A DNA stretch of 64,000 nt from Opitutia bacterium (GTDB lineage: Bacteria > Verrucomicrobiota > Verrucomicrobiia > Opitutales > Opitutaceae). The notes beneath the pieces are model-generated. The model saw only the letters and a program-made list of their open reading frames with translations, was not told the origin of the DNA and made no database searches. Positions within the stretch are counted from its first letter, which is position 1. Each line of letters begins with the position of its first letter. Positions 41,133 through 50,434 of this stretch are shown here, in pieces. Both the position numbers and the translations under genes were made by a program. The stretch spans positions 372,001 through 436,000 of the forward strand of contig JACPIT010000001.1 of assembly GCA_016187945.1 (NCBI GenBank), read 5' to 3'.

Positions 41133-43406
41133 ATGGCTCGCTCGCTCACCCACGCCGCCATGCTTTTGAAGTCCAGACTCGGCCGCCACCTCGTCACGCG
41201 CGTCGCGCGCGCCTATGGCTTTCTCGATCCGGTGGCGCTGCTCGCACGCCTCCGGGGTTTCGCGCAAACCTCGGAGGTTGGCGAGCCCATCGAACTGCTC
41301 CGCGCCGGCGTGCTCTTCCACGCGCGCGGTTTGGTGAACACGAAGGCCATCCAGCACAACCTCGACTGGGTCTGGCCCTACTGGGTCGAAAAACAATTCA
41401 ACCCGCACGATCCGTCCTTCATCCCGCGCGCATTTTCGTTCAGCCATATCAATCTCACGCATCGCAATTGGACCGCCGTCGGCCTGCCGGACGTGCCCTA
41501 CTACCCGATCGTCGACCCGCGCGGCCTCGTCACGCCGCTCTACGACGGTTGGTCGCTCGACTTCTGGGTGTTGCCCGAAAAAGGCCCCGCTCTCGCCCCG
41601 TCCAAACTCGCCGACTTCGATCAGCAGTTGCACGTCAACGCCAGCGTGAGCGTCCGCTCGGTCGCGCGCTGGCCCGGCCAGCAAATCGCCAGCACGGTCC
41701 AACTCGTGCTCGAGCGCGACGAGCCCGTCTGCCGCATCCTCATCCGCGCCGCGGGCGCCGGCGAAATCGTCGTCGCCTTGCGCCCGTATAACCCCGAGGG
41801 CGTCTCCGCCGTGCAATCCGTCGAACTGCACGACGATGCCTGGCTCGTGAACGGCCGGCATCCGGTCTTCTTCTCGCGCACGCCGCTCGCGCACCGCCTC
41901 TCGAATTACGCCGAAGGCGACGTCGCCGTCCGCCTGCACGAACCGATGACGGCACCGCGCATCGACTGCGCCGCCGCGATGGCGACCGCCGCCGCGATCT
42001 TTCCGATCGCCCCGGACACGCTGCCGCCACTCGAGATTCGCGTGCCGATTTTCGACGAGTTCGAACCCGGCCGCCGGCCGCGCATCAAACACACGCCGCC
42101 GTGGCCGGAGGCGCTGGCGCCCTTCGCGCGGCTGGCGATCGCCGATGCGCCGCTCCAGCGCCTCTACGACCTCGCGCTCGCCAACGTCGTCCTGCACACG
42201 CCCGAAGATCCGTATCCGGGCCCCTACACCTACAAGCGCTTTTGGTTTCGCGACGCAGTGTTCATGCTGAACGCGCTGCTCACGCTCGGCGGCGTCGAAC
42301 GCACGCGCCGCGCGCTGCACCGCTTTCTCCCGCGCCAGCGGCGCGATGGCTATTTTCTCTCGCAGGAGGGCGAGTGGGACAGCAACGGCGAGGTGCTGTG
42401 GTTCTTCGGCCGCTTCGCCGCCCTCACCGGCGAAACGCTTCCGGGCCGCTGGCTCGAATCGATGGCGCGCGGCGCACGCTGGATTCAGCGCAAGCGCCTC
42501 CCGCGCGACTCCGGCCGATCCGAGGCCGGTCTCCTTCCCGCCGGTTTCAGCGCCGAGCATCTCGGGCCGAACGATTTTTATTACTGGGACGACTTCTGGG
42601 CCGTCGCCGGTCTGCGCGCCGCCGCGCGCTGGCTCGGCGGCATCGAGCCGGCGCTCGCGCAGGCATGCGCCGCCGAAGCCGACGAATTCCTCGCGACCAT
42701 CGTGCGCTCGTTTCCACGCGGGCCGCATCGCCGCTACCCGGGCGCGATTCCGGCCTCGCCGCACCGGCGCATGGACTCGGGCGCGATCGGCTCGATCGTC
42801 GCCGATTACCCGCTGCAACTTTTCCCGCCGGGTGACGAGGCGATGCGCCGCACCGCCGATTTCCTCTGGGAACATTGCCGTTTCGGCGGCGGCTTTTTGC
42901 AGGACATGATCCACTCGGGCATCAACGTCTACCTGACGCTCCACCTCGCGCAGGTGCGATTGCGCGCCGGTCAGGTGGCGCATGCGTGGGAGATGATCGA
43001 CACCGTCGCGCGCCTCGCCTCGCCCACCGGCCAATGGCCCGAGGCGATCCATCCGCGCACCGGCGGCGGCTGCATGGGCGACGGGCAACACCTCTGGGCC
43101 GCGGCCGAGTGGCTGCTGATGTTGCGCAATCTTTTCGTGCGCGAGGAAGGCGATGCGCTCGTCGTCGGCGCCGGCCTCCACCCGCGCTGGCTCGCCGCCG
43201 GCGAAGCGCGCTTCGGCCCCACGCTCACGCCGCACGGCGCCGTCACGCTGCGCGCCGCCCGCACGAGCGGGGGCGTGCGCGTGACGATCGACGCGCATTG
43301 GACCGCCACGCCACCCGTCCGCGAATTGCGCGTGCCGGGCTGTGCCCCTCTCACGGTCGCGGCGGGCGATCCGCCTGACGATTTTCTCCTGCCGTTCGCG
43401 CCATGA
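41133..43406 (+). CDS. Amylo-alpha-1,6-glucosidase-like glycoside hydrolase
   Basis: A 757-residue enzyme. The N-terminal half (about 30-330) is beta-rich; the C-terminal half is an (alpha/alpha)6 barrel of the glycogen-debranching type: PGPYTYKRFWFRDAVFMLNA, SQEGEWDSNGEVLWFFGRFA, YYWDDFWAVAGL and ATGQW-like SPTGQWPEAIH. Acidic residues in FRD, EWD and the last block are likely catalytic. There is no signal peptide. It overlaps the glycosyltransferase gene (ATGA), so the two act together, perhaps in trimming and building a glycan. Starts at 41160 or 41103 are alternatives. Confidence 0.85.
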   Translation: MARSLTHAAMLLKSRLGRHLVTRVARAYGFLDPVALLARLRGFAQTSEVGEPIELLRAGVLFHARGLVNTKAIQHNLDWVWPYWVEKQFNPHDPSFIPRAFSFSHINLTHRNWTAVGLPDVPYYPIVDPRGLVTPLYDGWSLDFWVLPEKGPALAPSKLADFDQQLHVNASVSVRSVARWPGQQIASTVQLVLERDEPVCRILIRAAGAGEIVVALRPYNPEGVSAVQSVELHDDAWLVNGRHPVFFSRTPLAHRLSNYAEGDVAVRLHEPMTAPRIDCAAAMATAAAIFPIAPDTLPPLEIRVPIFDEFEPGRRPRIKHTPPWPEALAPFARLAIADAPLQRLYDLALANVVLHTPEDPYPGPYTYKRFWFRDAVFMLNALLTLGGVERTRRALHRFLPRQRRDGYFLSQEGEWDSNGEVLWFFGRFAALTGETLPGRWLESMARGARWIQRKRLPRDSGRSEAGLLPAGFSAEHLGPNDFYYWDDFWAVAGLRAAARWLGGIEPALAQACAAEADEFLATIVRSFPRGPHRRYPGAIPASPHRRMDSGAIGSIVADYPLQLFPPGDEAMRRTADFLWEHCRFGGGFLQDMIHSGINVYLTLHLAQVRLRAGQVAHAWEMIDTVARLASPTGQWPEAIHPRTGGGCMGDGQHLWAAAEWLLMLRNLFVREEGDALVVGAGLHPRWLAAGEARFGPTLTPHGAVTLRAARTSGGVRVTIDAHWTATPPVRELRVPGCAPLTVAAGDPPDDFLLPFAP

Positions 43407-44683
43407 ACATTTGTCTGATGACCAACACCTATCTGCCGCACGTCGGCGGAGTCGCGCGCTCGGTCAGCACGTTCGCCGAGGAATATCGCCGGCTCGGCCA
43501 CGAGGTGCTCGTCGTCGCACCGGATTTTCCCGGCCGCAAGCTGCCGCGCCGGCAGGAGGCGATCGTCGAGCGCATCGCGGCGCTCCAGCAATTCAACGGC
43601 AGCGATTTTTCCGTGCGGCTCCCGCTCGCCGCCGCGCTCTCGGAGCGACTGGACAATTTTCGCGCCGACATTTTTCACGCGCACCATCCGTTTCTCCTCG
43701 GCGACACCGCGCTCCGTCTCGCCGCGCGGCGCAACGTGCCGGTCGTCTTCACGCACCACACGCGCTACGAAGACTACACGCACTACGTGCCGTTCGACTC
43801 ACCCGCGTTGAAACAGGCCGCGATCCACCTTTCGACGGATTTCGCCAACCTCTGCGATGGCGTCATCGCCCCGAGCGCCAGCATCGCGCGGCTCCTCCAG
43901 CGCCGCGGGGTGCACGCGCCGATCCGCGTGATCCCGACCGGTATCGCCGTCGAAGCGTTCGCCTCCGGCAACGGCGCGCGCGCCCGCGAGCGACTCGGCA
44001 TACCGCGACGCGCGTTCGTCATCGGTCACGTCGGCCGGCTCGCGACCGAGAAGAACCTTTCCTACCTCGCCGAGGCGGTCGCGCCGCTCGTCGCGGCTAC
44101 GCCCGGCTCGCGCTTCCTGGTCGTCGGCGCCGGTCCGGCCGAGGACGATCTCGTCGCGCGCTTCGAGCGCGCGGGCGCCGCGTCCCGGCTCGTGCGCGCG
44201 GGGCTGCTGACCGGCCGGCCGTTGCACGATGCCTATCGGGCGATGGACGTGTTCGCCTTCAGTTCGCTGAGCGAGACTCAGGGCATGGTCGTGACCGAAG
44301 CGATGGCCGCCAGCGTGCCGGTCGTCGCGCTGCGCGGCTCCGGCGTGCGCGAAGTCGTGCGGCACGACCAGAACGGCTACCTGCTGCCCGCCGGCACGCG
44401 TCCGGCGGTTTTCGCCACGCACCTCGCGCGCCTCCGTGCGGACCCGCGCCTGCGCCGGCGCTTCGCCGGCGCCGCGCGCGCGACGGCCGATTCGTTGTCG
44501 CGGCGGCATTGCGCCGAGCAAGCGCTGGGGTTCTACGAACACGTGCGCGCGCTGACGCGTCGCGAGCGCCTCGTCACCGATCGCAGCCCGTGGGGCACGC
44601 TCCTCCGCCGCGTCGGCGTCGAGTGGGAAATCGTCGCGCGCAACGCCCGCACCGTCGCCGACGCGCTCGCCTCCGCTTCCTGA
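43403..44683 (+). CDS. Glycosyltransferase family 4
   Basis: A 426-residue GT-B enzyme of family GT4. The N-terminal domain starts MNICLMTNTYLPHVGGVARS, with the acceptor-side HAHHPFLLG. The C-terminal domain has GHVGRLATEKNLSYLAEA and FVVGAGPAEDD-like FLVVGAGPAEDDLVARFE, and the nucleotide-sugar glutamate motif FSSLSETQGMVVTEAMA. Such enzymes transfer hexoses from nucleotide sugars to lipids or glycans; glycolipid synthases of this type are cytoplasmic and membrane-associated. It lies between the debranching-like gene (overlapping) and the large phosphodiesterase gene (3 bp away). Confidence 0.93.
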   Translation: MNICLMTNTYLPHVGGVARSVSTFAEEYRRLGHEVLVVAPDFPGRKLPRRQEAIVERIAALQQFNGSDFSVRLPLAAALSERLDNFRADIFHAHHPFLLGDTALRLAARRNVPVVFTHHTRYEDYTHYVPFDSPALKQAAIHLSTDFANLCDGVIAPSASIARLLQRRGVHAPIRVIPTGIAVEAFASGNGARARERLGIPRRAFVIGHVGRLATEKNLSYLAEAVAPLVAATPGSRFLVVGAGPAEDDLVARFERAGAASRLVRAGLLTGRPLHDAYRAMDVFAFSSLSETQGMVVTEAMAASVPVVALRGSGVREVVRHDQNGYLLPAGTRPAVFATHLARLRADPRLRRRFAGAARATADSLSRRHCAEQALGFYEHVRALTRRERLVTDRSPWGTLLRRVGVEWEIVARNARTVADALASAS

Positions 44684-44686
44684 GCC

Positions 44687-47113
44687 ATGTTCGCGAAGGT
44701 CGAAGCGTTCTTTCACCGCGTCCGCCGTCGCCTGAGTCGCAGCGAATGGGCGATCCGCTATCTCGGCCTCGCGCCGTCGCAAGGCACGAGCGAGGAACCC
44801 GGCCTGTTGATCGTCCAGATCGACGGCCTCGCGCGCACGCAGCTCGAACGCGCGATCTCGGGCGGCCGCATGCCGTTTCTCCGGCGGCTGCTGCGGCGCG
44901 AAGGCTACGTGCTCGGCACATTCTATTCCGGCCAGCCGGCGAGCACACCCGCGGTGCAGGCCGAACTTTTCTACGGCGTGCGCGCCGCCGTGCCGGCGTT
45001 CAGCTACTACGATCGCACGAAACGTTGCCACGGCCTCATGTGCGAACCGGACTGGGTCAAGGAAGTCGAGGACGCGCTGGCCGCGCAAAACGAGGGCCTG
45101 CTCGCCGGCGGCTCGTCGTGGTCGAACATCTACACCGGCGGCGCCGCGCAGGAGGAATCGCATTTCTGCGCGGCGAGCATCGGCATGCGCGACCTCTGGC
45201 ACTCGGGCGGCGTGCGGAATTTCTTTTTCTTCCTCCTGTTTCACTTCCCTTCGGCGGTGCTCATCGCGCTGTTGATTCTTTTTGAACTGCTCCTCGCGTC
45301 GATCGACGCGATCGTCGGCGTGCTCCGCGGCGAAAAACTCCGCCTCGAACTGCAGCTCGCGATCTCGCGCGCTTTCGTGGCGACGGGGCTGCGCGAGTTC
45401 ATCGCCACGATGGCTGCCATCGACCTCGCGCGGGGCTTGCCGATCGTGCACGTCAACTTCGTCGGCTACGACGAGCACGCGCATCGCCGCGGCCCGGGCT
45501 CCGGCCTCGCGCATCTTTCGCTGCGCGGGATCGACTGGGCGATCAAGCGCCTCCACCGCGCCGCGCACCGGTCGTCGCGCCGCGACTACGCCGTGTGGAT
45601 CTACTCCGACCACGGTCAGGAACGCGCCACCCCCTTCGGCCCGGACACGACGGAGGGCATCGAGAAAACGCTCCGCGAGGCGCTCGAACTCGCGCAGCAG
45701 CGGGATCCCGCGTGGCGCCCGCGCTCGCAAGCCCGCCCGGTGATGCCGTGGCTCGCACGCACGCGCCGTGCGCGTCGCTACGCCGCCACCGCCGCGCTCA
45801 CGCCGGAGGAGCAGGCGACGTTCACCGTCGCCGCGATGGGCCCGGTCGCGCACGTCTATTTCGCCCACCCGACCGCGCCCGACCGCATCCAATCCCTCGC
45901 GCGCCTCCTCGTCGCGCGCCACGGCGTGCCCGGCGCGCTCTGGCGCGACGCCGACGGCGGCGTGCATTGGACGCATCCAAGCGGCGAAGCGCTCGTGCCG
46001 GAGGGGCTCGCCACACTCCTGCCGCAAGCCGAGCCGATGCGCGACGAAATTGCCCGCGATCTTCTCGCGCTCACGAAAACCACGCACGCCGGCGATCTCG
46101 TCCTGCTCGGCTGGGCGCCGGGCCAACCACCACGCTCCTTCGCGCCCGAACGCGGCGCGCACGGCGGACCCGGACCGGAGGAGACGCGCGGCTTCACGCT
46201 CCTGCCGTTGCGCACGCGGCTGCCGGCGGGCAGCGAACACTACGTGCGGCCCGCCGCGTTGCGTGCCGCCGCGTTGCATTTTATCGGCCGCGGGCCGCTC
46301 GAGGTGCCGAAACTCGTGCCCGCGTCCGGCGACATCCTCACGCTGCGTGTCATGACCTACAACACGCACAGTTGCGGCGGAGTCGACGGCCGCGTGTCGC
46401 CGCGCCGCATCGCGCGAGTCATCGGTGCGCAGGCGCCCGACATCGTCGCCCTCCAGGAACTCGATCTCGGCCATCGCCGCTCGCGCGCCGAGGACCAGGC
46501 GGCGCTGATCGCGAAGACGCTCGAGATGCACGTCGTGTTTTGCCCGACCGTCACGCGCGGCGAGGAACATTACGGGCACGCGATGCTGTGCCGCTGGCCG
46601 ATCGAGATCGTGCGGCGCGCGTTTTTGCCGACCGATCCGGCGGGATGGTGGGACGAGCCCCGCTCGGCGTTGTGGGCGCGCGTCTCGCTCGGCGCGCGGC
46701 GCATCAACGTCATCACCACGCACCTGGGGCTCGGCGTGCGCGAGCGCCTGCTGCAAATGCAGGCGCTGCTCGGCCCGGAGTGGATCGGCGCGATTCCGCC
46801 CGAGGAGGACGCGATTCTCTGCGGCGATTTCAACACGATGCCCGGCACCGTGCCGTATCGCCTCGCGGCGAACCGGCTGCGCGACGTCCAGCACGCGCTC
46901 GAGGGCCACAGCCCGCGGCGGACGTTCAGCTCGTTCCAACCGTTCACGCGCATCGATCACATTTTCATCTCGGCCGGTCTCGTGCCGCAGCAAATCCTCG
47001 TGCCGCGCAATCAGCTCACGCGCGTCGCGTCGGATCACCTGCCGCTGCTGGCGGATCTTGCAACCGTGCCCGCAACCGCCGAAACGACCACGCGCACGCC
47101 AGCGTCACCGTGA
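44687..47113 (+). CDS. Fusion of an alkaline-phosphatase-superfamily phosphodiesterase and an EEP-family phosphatase
   Basis: An 808-residue two-enzyme protein. Residues 1-530 form a type I phosphodiesterase domain with the opening acid LLIVQIDGLARTQL, nucleophile region SGQPASTPAVQAELFYG, then metal motifs FVGYDEHAHRRGPGS and WIYSDHGQ. Two membrane helices (FFFFLLFHFPSAVLIALLIL, then FELLLASIDAIVGVL) are inserted between them. Residues 545-800 form a complete EEP domain: TYNTHSCGGVDGR, VALQELDLG, CGDFNTMP, IDHIFIS, SDHLPLLAD. The EEP family hydrolyses phosphodiesters in lipids or nucleic acids. Its neighbours suggest lipid or glycolipid turnover. The last 98 bp overlap the convergent VTT gene. 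Confidence 0.88.
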   Translation: MFAKVEAFFHRVRRRLSRSEWAIRYLGLAPSQGTSEEPGLLIVQIDGLARTQLERAISGGRMPFLRRLLRREGYVLGTFYSGQPASTPAVQAELFYGVRAAVPAFSYYDRTKRCHGLMCEPDWVKEVEDALAAQNEGLLAGGSSWSNIYTGGAAQEESHFCAASIGMRDLWHSGGVRNFFFFLLFHFPSAVLIALLILFELLLASIDAIVGVLRGEKLRLELQLAISRAFVATGLREFIATMAAIDLARGLPIVHVNFVGYDEHAHRRGPGSGLAHLSLRGIDWAIKRLHRAAHRSSRRDYAVWIYSDHGQERATPFGPDTTEGIEKTLREALELAQQRDPAWRPRSQARPVMPWLARTRRARRYAATAALTPEEQATFTVAAMGPVAHVYFAHPTAPDRIQSLARLLVARHGVPGALWRDADGGVHWTHPSGEALVPEGLATLLPQAEPMRDEIARDLLALTKTTHAGDLVLLGWAPGQPPRSFAPERGAHGGPGPEETRGFTLLPLRTRLPAGSEHYVRPAALRAAALHFIGRGPLEVPKLVPASGDILTLRVMTYNTHSCGGVDGRVSPRRIARVIGAQAPDIVALQELDLGHRRSRAEDQAALIAKTLEMHVVFCPTVTRGEEHYGHAMLCRWPIEIVRRAFLPTDPAGWWDEPRSALWARVSLGARRINVITTHLGLGVRERLLQMQALLGPEWIGAIPPEEDAILCGDFNTMPGTVPYRLAANRLRDVQHALEGHSPRRTFSSFQPFTRIDHIFISAGLVPQQILVPRNQLTRVASDHLPLLADLATVPATAETTTRTPASP

Positions 47114-47693
47114 CCGCGTAGAGTCCGAAGCCGGCGATGCCGAGCGGCGTCAGGTGATCGCTCACTTCGCCGAACAGCACGCCGATCAACGAGCGCGCGA
47201 GATGCAGCGGAAATGCGATCAGAAAGAATGTGCGGAACGGCACGCCCACGAGCGGCAGCACGTAGTTTTGCGCAAAGAACGGCGCGCCCGGCAGCAGCAG
47301 CGTGAACACCGTCAGCGGCCGATGCGCCGTCTGCGGCAGCCGCGCGCGGAGCGGCGCGAGTCGTCGGCCGAAGAACGCCGGCGCCAGTCGCACGAGTCCG
47401 TAGCTCGCGAGCAGTTGCAACACGAGCGCCAGGGCGACGAGCGGGATGGCGAGCTTCAATCCGAAGCGCGCTCCGGCGACCGCGTGCATCACGCTCACCG
47501 GGAAACCCACGAGCGGCAGCACCGCGACCGCCGCGAATACCGCCGGACCGTTCAACCGCGCCGCCCGCTCCCGCAGCGCCGCCGCGTCGATGTGCCGGTA
47601 GAACAGCGTCGACGTCGCGAGCGCGGCGACGATCAACACCAGCATCACGACGCGCCGCGACGTGACGTCGAAACCCGCGATTTGGCGTGGCAT
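47016..47693 (-). CDS. VTT/DedA-like membrane protein (TVP38/TMEM64 family), first copy
   Basis: A 225-residue membrane protein with about six helices and the VTT-domain pattern PLVGFPVSVMHAVAGARFGL, followed by FFAQNYVLPLVGVPFRTFFL. The family includes lipid scramblase-like proteins that support membrane integrity. The 3' end overlaps the EEP fusion gene by 98 bp. A divergent paralogue lies at 51602. Confidence 0.87.
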   Translation of the reverse strand: MPRQIAGFDVTSRRVVMLVLIVAALATSTLFYRHIDAAALRERAARLNGPAVFAAVAVLPLVGFPVSVMHAVAGARFGLKLAIPLVALALVLQLLASYGLVRLAPAFFGRRLAPLRARLPQTAHRPLTVFTLLLPGAPFFAQNYVLPLVGVPFRTFFLIAFPLHLARSLIGVLFGEVSDHLTPLGIAGFGLYAVTVTLACAWSFRRLRARLQDPPAAAGDPTRRA

Positions 47694-48007
47694 GCCACCG
47701 TAGACCGCGCGCGCCGCCGGCGAGTTCGCGCCTCATCCGACGTAGCCGCCGCCGTCAAGCGGCTGACGAAGCACCGCCACGTCGCATCGTCGCCTGCGAG
47801 GCGAGCAGTGTTACCGCCGCCGTCGCGGCGCCGCTCCACCACCGGCAAATCGGGCCGCGCGCCGATACGCGCCTACGTCGGTTGCCCCGTGCCAGGCGAC
47901 GCTCGCGACCCGATGGGCAGCGCACCGCGCCGCGTGTTAGGCTCGTCGTGTCGCCACAGGAGCAACGGCGCCGCATTTTCCCGAACGCGGCGTTCTTTTC
48001 CGACGCC
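47694..48007. other. Intergenic region with a GTAG REP unit
   Basis: A GTAG-headed unit lies at about 47742-47768 (gtagccgccgccgtcaagcg). The rest shows no recognised gene or signal; the promoters of the divergent genes must lie here. Confidence 0.5.
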
Positions 48008-48292
48008 ATGCGCGACCTCGGGAAATCAGCACCTCTCATGGCCAGAAAACCTTCTTCCTCCCACCGCGGTCGCCGCACCTCCGGCACCGTAAGCCAAAAC
48101 GGCCGCGGACACCGCCGAAATTTCGACGAGAGCGACGACGCCACGACGCGCGGACAAAGCACCGCCGACGCGACGTCCGACGAACGCGATTCCGGCGTCC
48201 GCCGGCGCACCCGCGCCATGGACGAACCGGTTCCCCGCTCACGCTTCCCGTCACGCGGCGGCCGCTCCGCCGGCCATCGCTCCGACTGGTAG
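48008..48292 (+). CDS. Small hydrophilic basic protein
   Basis: A 94-residue protein (84 if the ATG at 48038 is used) rich in Arg, Ser, Gly and Asp, with no membrane segment. It is similar in character to the disordered protein at 33635. No family recognised. Confidence 0.4.
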   Translation: MRDLGKSAPLMARKPSSSHRGRRTSGTVSQNGRGHRRNFDESDDATTRGQSTADATSDERDSGVRRRTRAMDEPVPRSRFPSRGGRSAGHRSDW

Positions 48293-48384
48293 ATCGCCCG
48301 GTCCGCCGCTCTTCCGGTTCGCCGGAGAGCGGCCGTTTTCCGCGGCGCCGGCTCGCGTCGGCGCCGCTCTCTCCGTGTCCGACC

Positions 48385-49650
48385 ATGGCCCGAAAGCCCA
48401 AAAATCCCCTCCCCGCCCACGCCGCCGCCCGAGCGCTCGCCAGCGCCGCGATGCGGCATCGAGAAATCGACGCGCCCGCGCGGCACGTTGAACTCACCGC
48501 CGCCATGACCCGCCGTCCCGCCGCCCGCTACGTCCCGCCCCGCGCCCGCCACGCGCGCACCGTCCGCTACGCCGTCGTCGGCCTCGGCCACATCGCGCAG
48601 GTCGCCGTGTTGCCCGCGTTCGCGCACGCAAAGAACTCCGAACTCGTCGCCCTCGTCTCCGGCGATCCGGAAAAACTCGAACAGCTCGGCAAAAAATACG
48701 CCGTCGCGAACACTTATCGCTACGACGACCTCGACCAGTGTCTCCACTCGCCCGATGTCGACGCCGTCTACGTCGCGCTGCCGAACGACCTCCACTACGA
48801 GTGCTGCCTGCGCGCCGCCGCCGCGGGCAAGCACATCCTCTGCGAAAAACCGCTCGCCGTCACCGTGCACGATGCCGAGGAGATGCTCGCCGCCGCCGAG
48901 CGCAACGGCGTGAAGCTCATGACCGCCTACCGGCTCCACTTCGAGCCCGCCAACCTCGCCGCGATCGACGCCGTGCGCTCCGGCAAGATCGGCGACGTGC
49001 GCTACTTCAGCTCGACGTTCAGCTACCAGGTCACCGATCCGGGCAACATCCGCCTGCGCGCCGAACGCGGTGGCGGCCCGCTCTACGACATCGGCGTCTA
49101 CTGCATCAACGCCGCGCGTTACCTCATGGGCGACGAACCCGACGAGGTCATGGCGTTCACCGCCAACAGCGGCGACAAACGCTTCAACGAAGTCGAGGAG
49201 TCCGCCGCCGCGCTCCTGAAATTCCCCGGCGGTCGTCTCGCCGCCTTTGTGGTCAGCTTCGGCGCCGCCGACTCGACGCGCTACGAGATCGTCGGCACGC
49301 GGGGCAGCATCGTCCTCGATCCCGCCTACGAATACTCGATGGCGCTCGAGGCGACGTTCAAGCGCGGCGATCGGGAGCGCGAAAAGAAGTTCCCGCACAC
49401 CGACCAGTTCGCCGGCGAGATCGCGGAATTTTCGCGCAGCATCCTCGGCGACCGTGAGCCAGAGGCAAACGCCCGCGAAGGCATCGCCGACCTCCGCATC
49501 GTCTCCGCCGTGCTCGAGTCGGCGTCCGCCGGTCGTGCCGTGCCGCTCGCGCCGTTCACCAAGCACCGCCGGCCCGGTCGTCGTCAGCTCGAGCGCAAAC
49601 CGCCCACCCGCGAACCCCGCACCGTCCATGTCACGTCGCCACACAAATAG
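48385..49650 (+). CDS. Gfo/Idh/MocA-family oxidoreductase
   Basis: A 421-residue NAD(P)-dependent sugar oxidoreductase. A non-conserved basic N-terminus (about 55 residues) precedes the Rossmann motif VVGLGHIAQVAVLPAF. Then come AVYVALPNDLHYECCLRAAA and the catalytic Lys in KHILCEKPLAVT. The C-terminal domain has GGGPLYDIGVYCINAARYL. The family resembles glucose-fructose oxidoreductase-type proteins. The start may lie further in; the N-terminal extension has no signal-peptide shape. Confidence 0.9.
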   Translation: MARKPKNPLPAHAAARALASAAMRHREIDAPARHVELTAAMTRRPAARYVPPRARHARTVRYAVVGLGHIAQVAVLPAFAHAKNSELVALVSGDPEKLEQLGKKYAVANTYRYDDLDQCLHSPDVDAVYVALPNDLHYECCLRAAAAGKHILCEKPLAVTVHDAEEMLAAAERNGVKLMTAYRLHFEPANLAAIDAVRSGKIGDVRYFSSTFSYQVTDPGNIRLRAERGGGPLYDIGVYCINAARYLMGDEPDEVMAFTANSGDKRFNEVEESAAALLKFPGGRLAAFVVSFGAADSTRYEIVGTRGSIVLDPAYEYSMALEATFKRGDREREKKFPHTDQFAGEIAEFSRSILGDREPEANAREGIADLRIVSAVLESASAGRAVPLAPFTKHRRPGRRQLERKPPTREPRTVHVTSPHK

Positions 49651-49723
49651 ATTTTCCGGCCGCGAGGGCTCCGGCCGCCGCCGCCTTTCCTCCCACCCAT
49701 CCACCACCACCGCTTCCGCTTCT

Positions 49724-50044
49724 ATGAAAACCCGTCCCGAATCCGCCATCGACTCGCCCGAAGAACTCGTCGCCAACCTCCGCGCGCTTCTCTCCGAAGC
49801 CGAGAAACTCGTCGGCGAGTCCGCCGGCGAATACGCCTCCGACAGACTCAGCGCGCTCCAGGAGCGCCTCCAGGCCGCGCAGGAGCGCGTGCAGGAACTC
49901 TACGGTGTCGCCCGCGACAAGATCGCCTCCGGCGCGCGCCAGACCGACAAAACCATCCGCGCGCATCCCTACGAAGCGCTCGCGATCGCGCTCGGCATCG
50001 GCGTGCTCCTCGGCGCGCTCATCCGCCGCAGCAACAGTCATTGA
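49724..50044 (+). CDS. DUF883 (ElaB/YqjD-type) membrane-anchored protein
   Basis: A 106-residue protein: a long charged helix (SPEELVANLRALLSEAEKLV and following) and a C-terminal membrane anchor (ALAIALGIGVLLGALIRRSN). YqjD and ElaB of Escherichia coli bind ribosomes to the inner membrane in stationary phase. The next two genes correspond to YqjE and YqjK, so this is the same trio. It starts 73 bp after the oxidoreductase gene. Confidence 0.85.
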   Translation: MKTRPESAIDSPEELVANLRALLSEAEKLVGESAGEYASDRLSALQERLQAAQERVQELYGVARDKIASGARQTDKTIRAHPYEALAIALGIGVLLGALIRRSNSH

Positions 50045-50047
50045 ACC

Positions 50048-50434
50048 ATGGAAACGGCGCGTGCACCCGCCGGATTTCTCGGCTCGCTCCAAAGCCTCGG
50101 CGACTCGCTGCTCGGCACCGCGCACGATCGGCTGCGGCTCTTCTCCCTCGAACTGCAGGAGGAAAAATACCGGCTCATCCAGATCCTGCTCTACACCGCC
50201 GGCGCCGTGCTCGCCGGCGCCATGGCGCTCACCTTCGCCAGCCTCACGCTGGCGTTCGTGTTCTGGGAAGCGGCGCGGTTCGCCGTGCTCGGCGGCCTCG
50301 CGGCATTCTACGCGCTCGCGCTGCTCGTGCTCGTCGTGAGCTTCCGGCATTTTCTGAAAAAGATGCCGCGCCCGTTCGACGCCACCATTGCCGAACTCAA
50401 GGAGGACCGCGCATGTATCCGGCCGCCGAGCTGA
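50048..50434 (+). CDS. YqjE-like (phage-holin-superfamily) membrane protein
   Basis: A 128-residue protein with two membrane helices (about 45-70 and 78-101) and flanking charged regions: HDRLRLFSLELQEEKYRLIQ. It matches the YqjE family, named after holin-like topology; no lysis function or prophage is implied. It begins 3 bp after the YqjD-like gene and overlaps the next gene by 22 bp. Confidence 0.82.
   Translation: METARAPAGFLGSLQSLGDSLLGTAHDRLRLFSLELQEEKYRLIQILLYTAGAVLAGAMALTFASLTLAFVFWEAARFAVLGGLAAFYALALLVLVVSFRHFLKKMPRPFDATIAELKEDRACIRPPS

Noticed and set aside
43799-47038. A minus-strand open frame of more than 1000 codons
   Set aside because: The plus strand encodes clear GT4 and ALP-EEP proteins; the antisense product is low-complexity Arg/Ala/Gly-rich and has no recognised motif.
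50048-50434. Prophage remnant based on the holin-like protein
   Set aside because: The protein fits the YqjE family and lies in a YqjD-YqjE-YqjK-like trio; no other phage gene is near.
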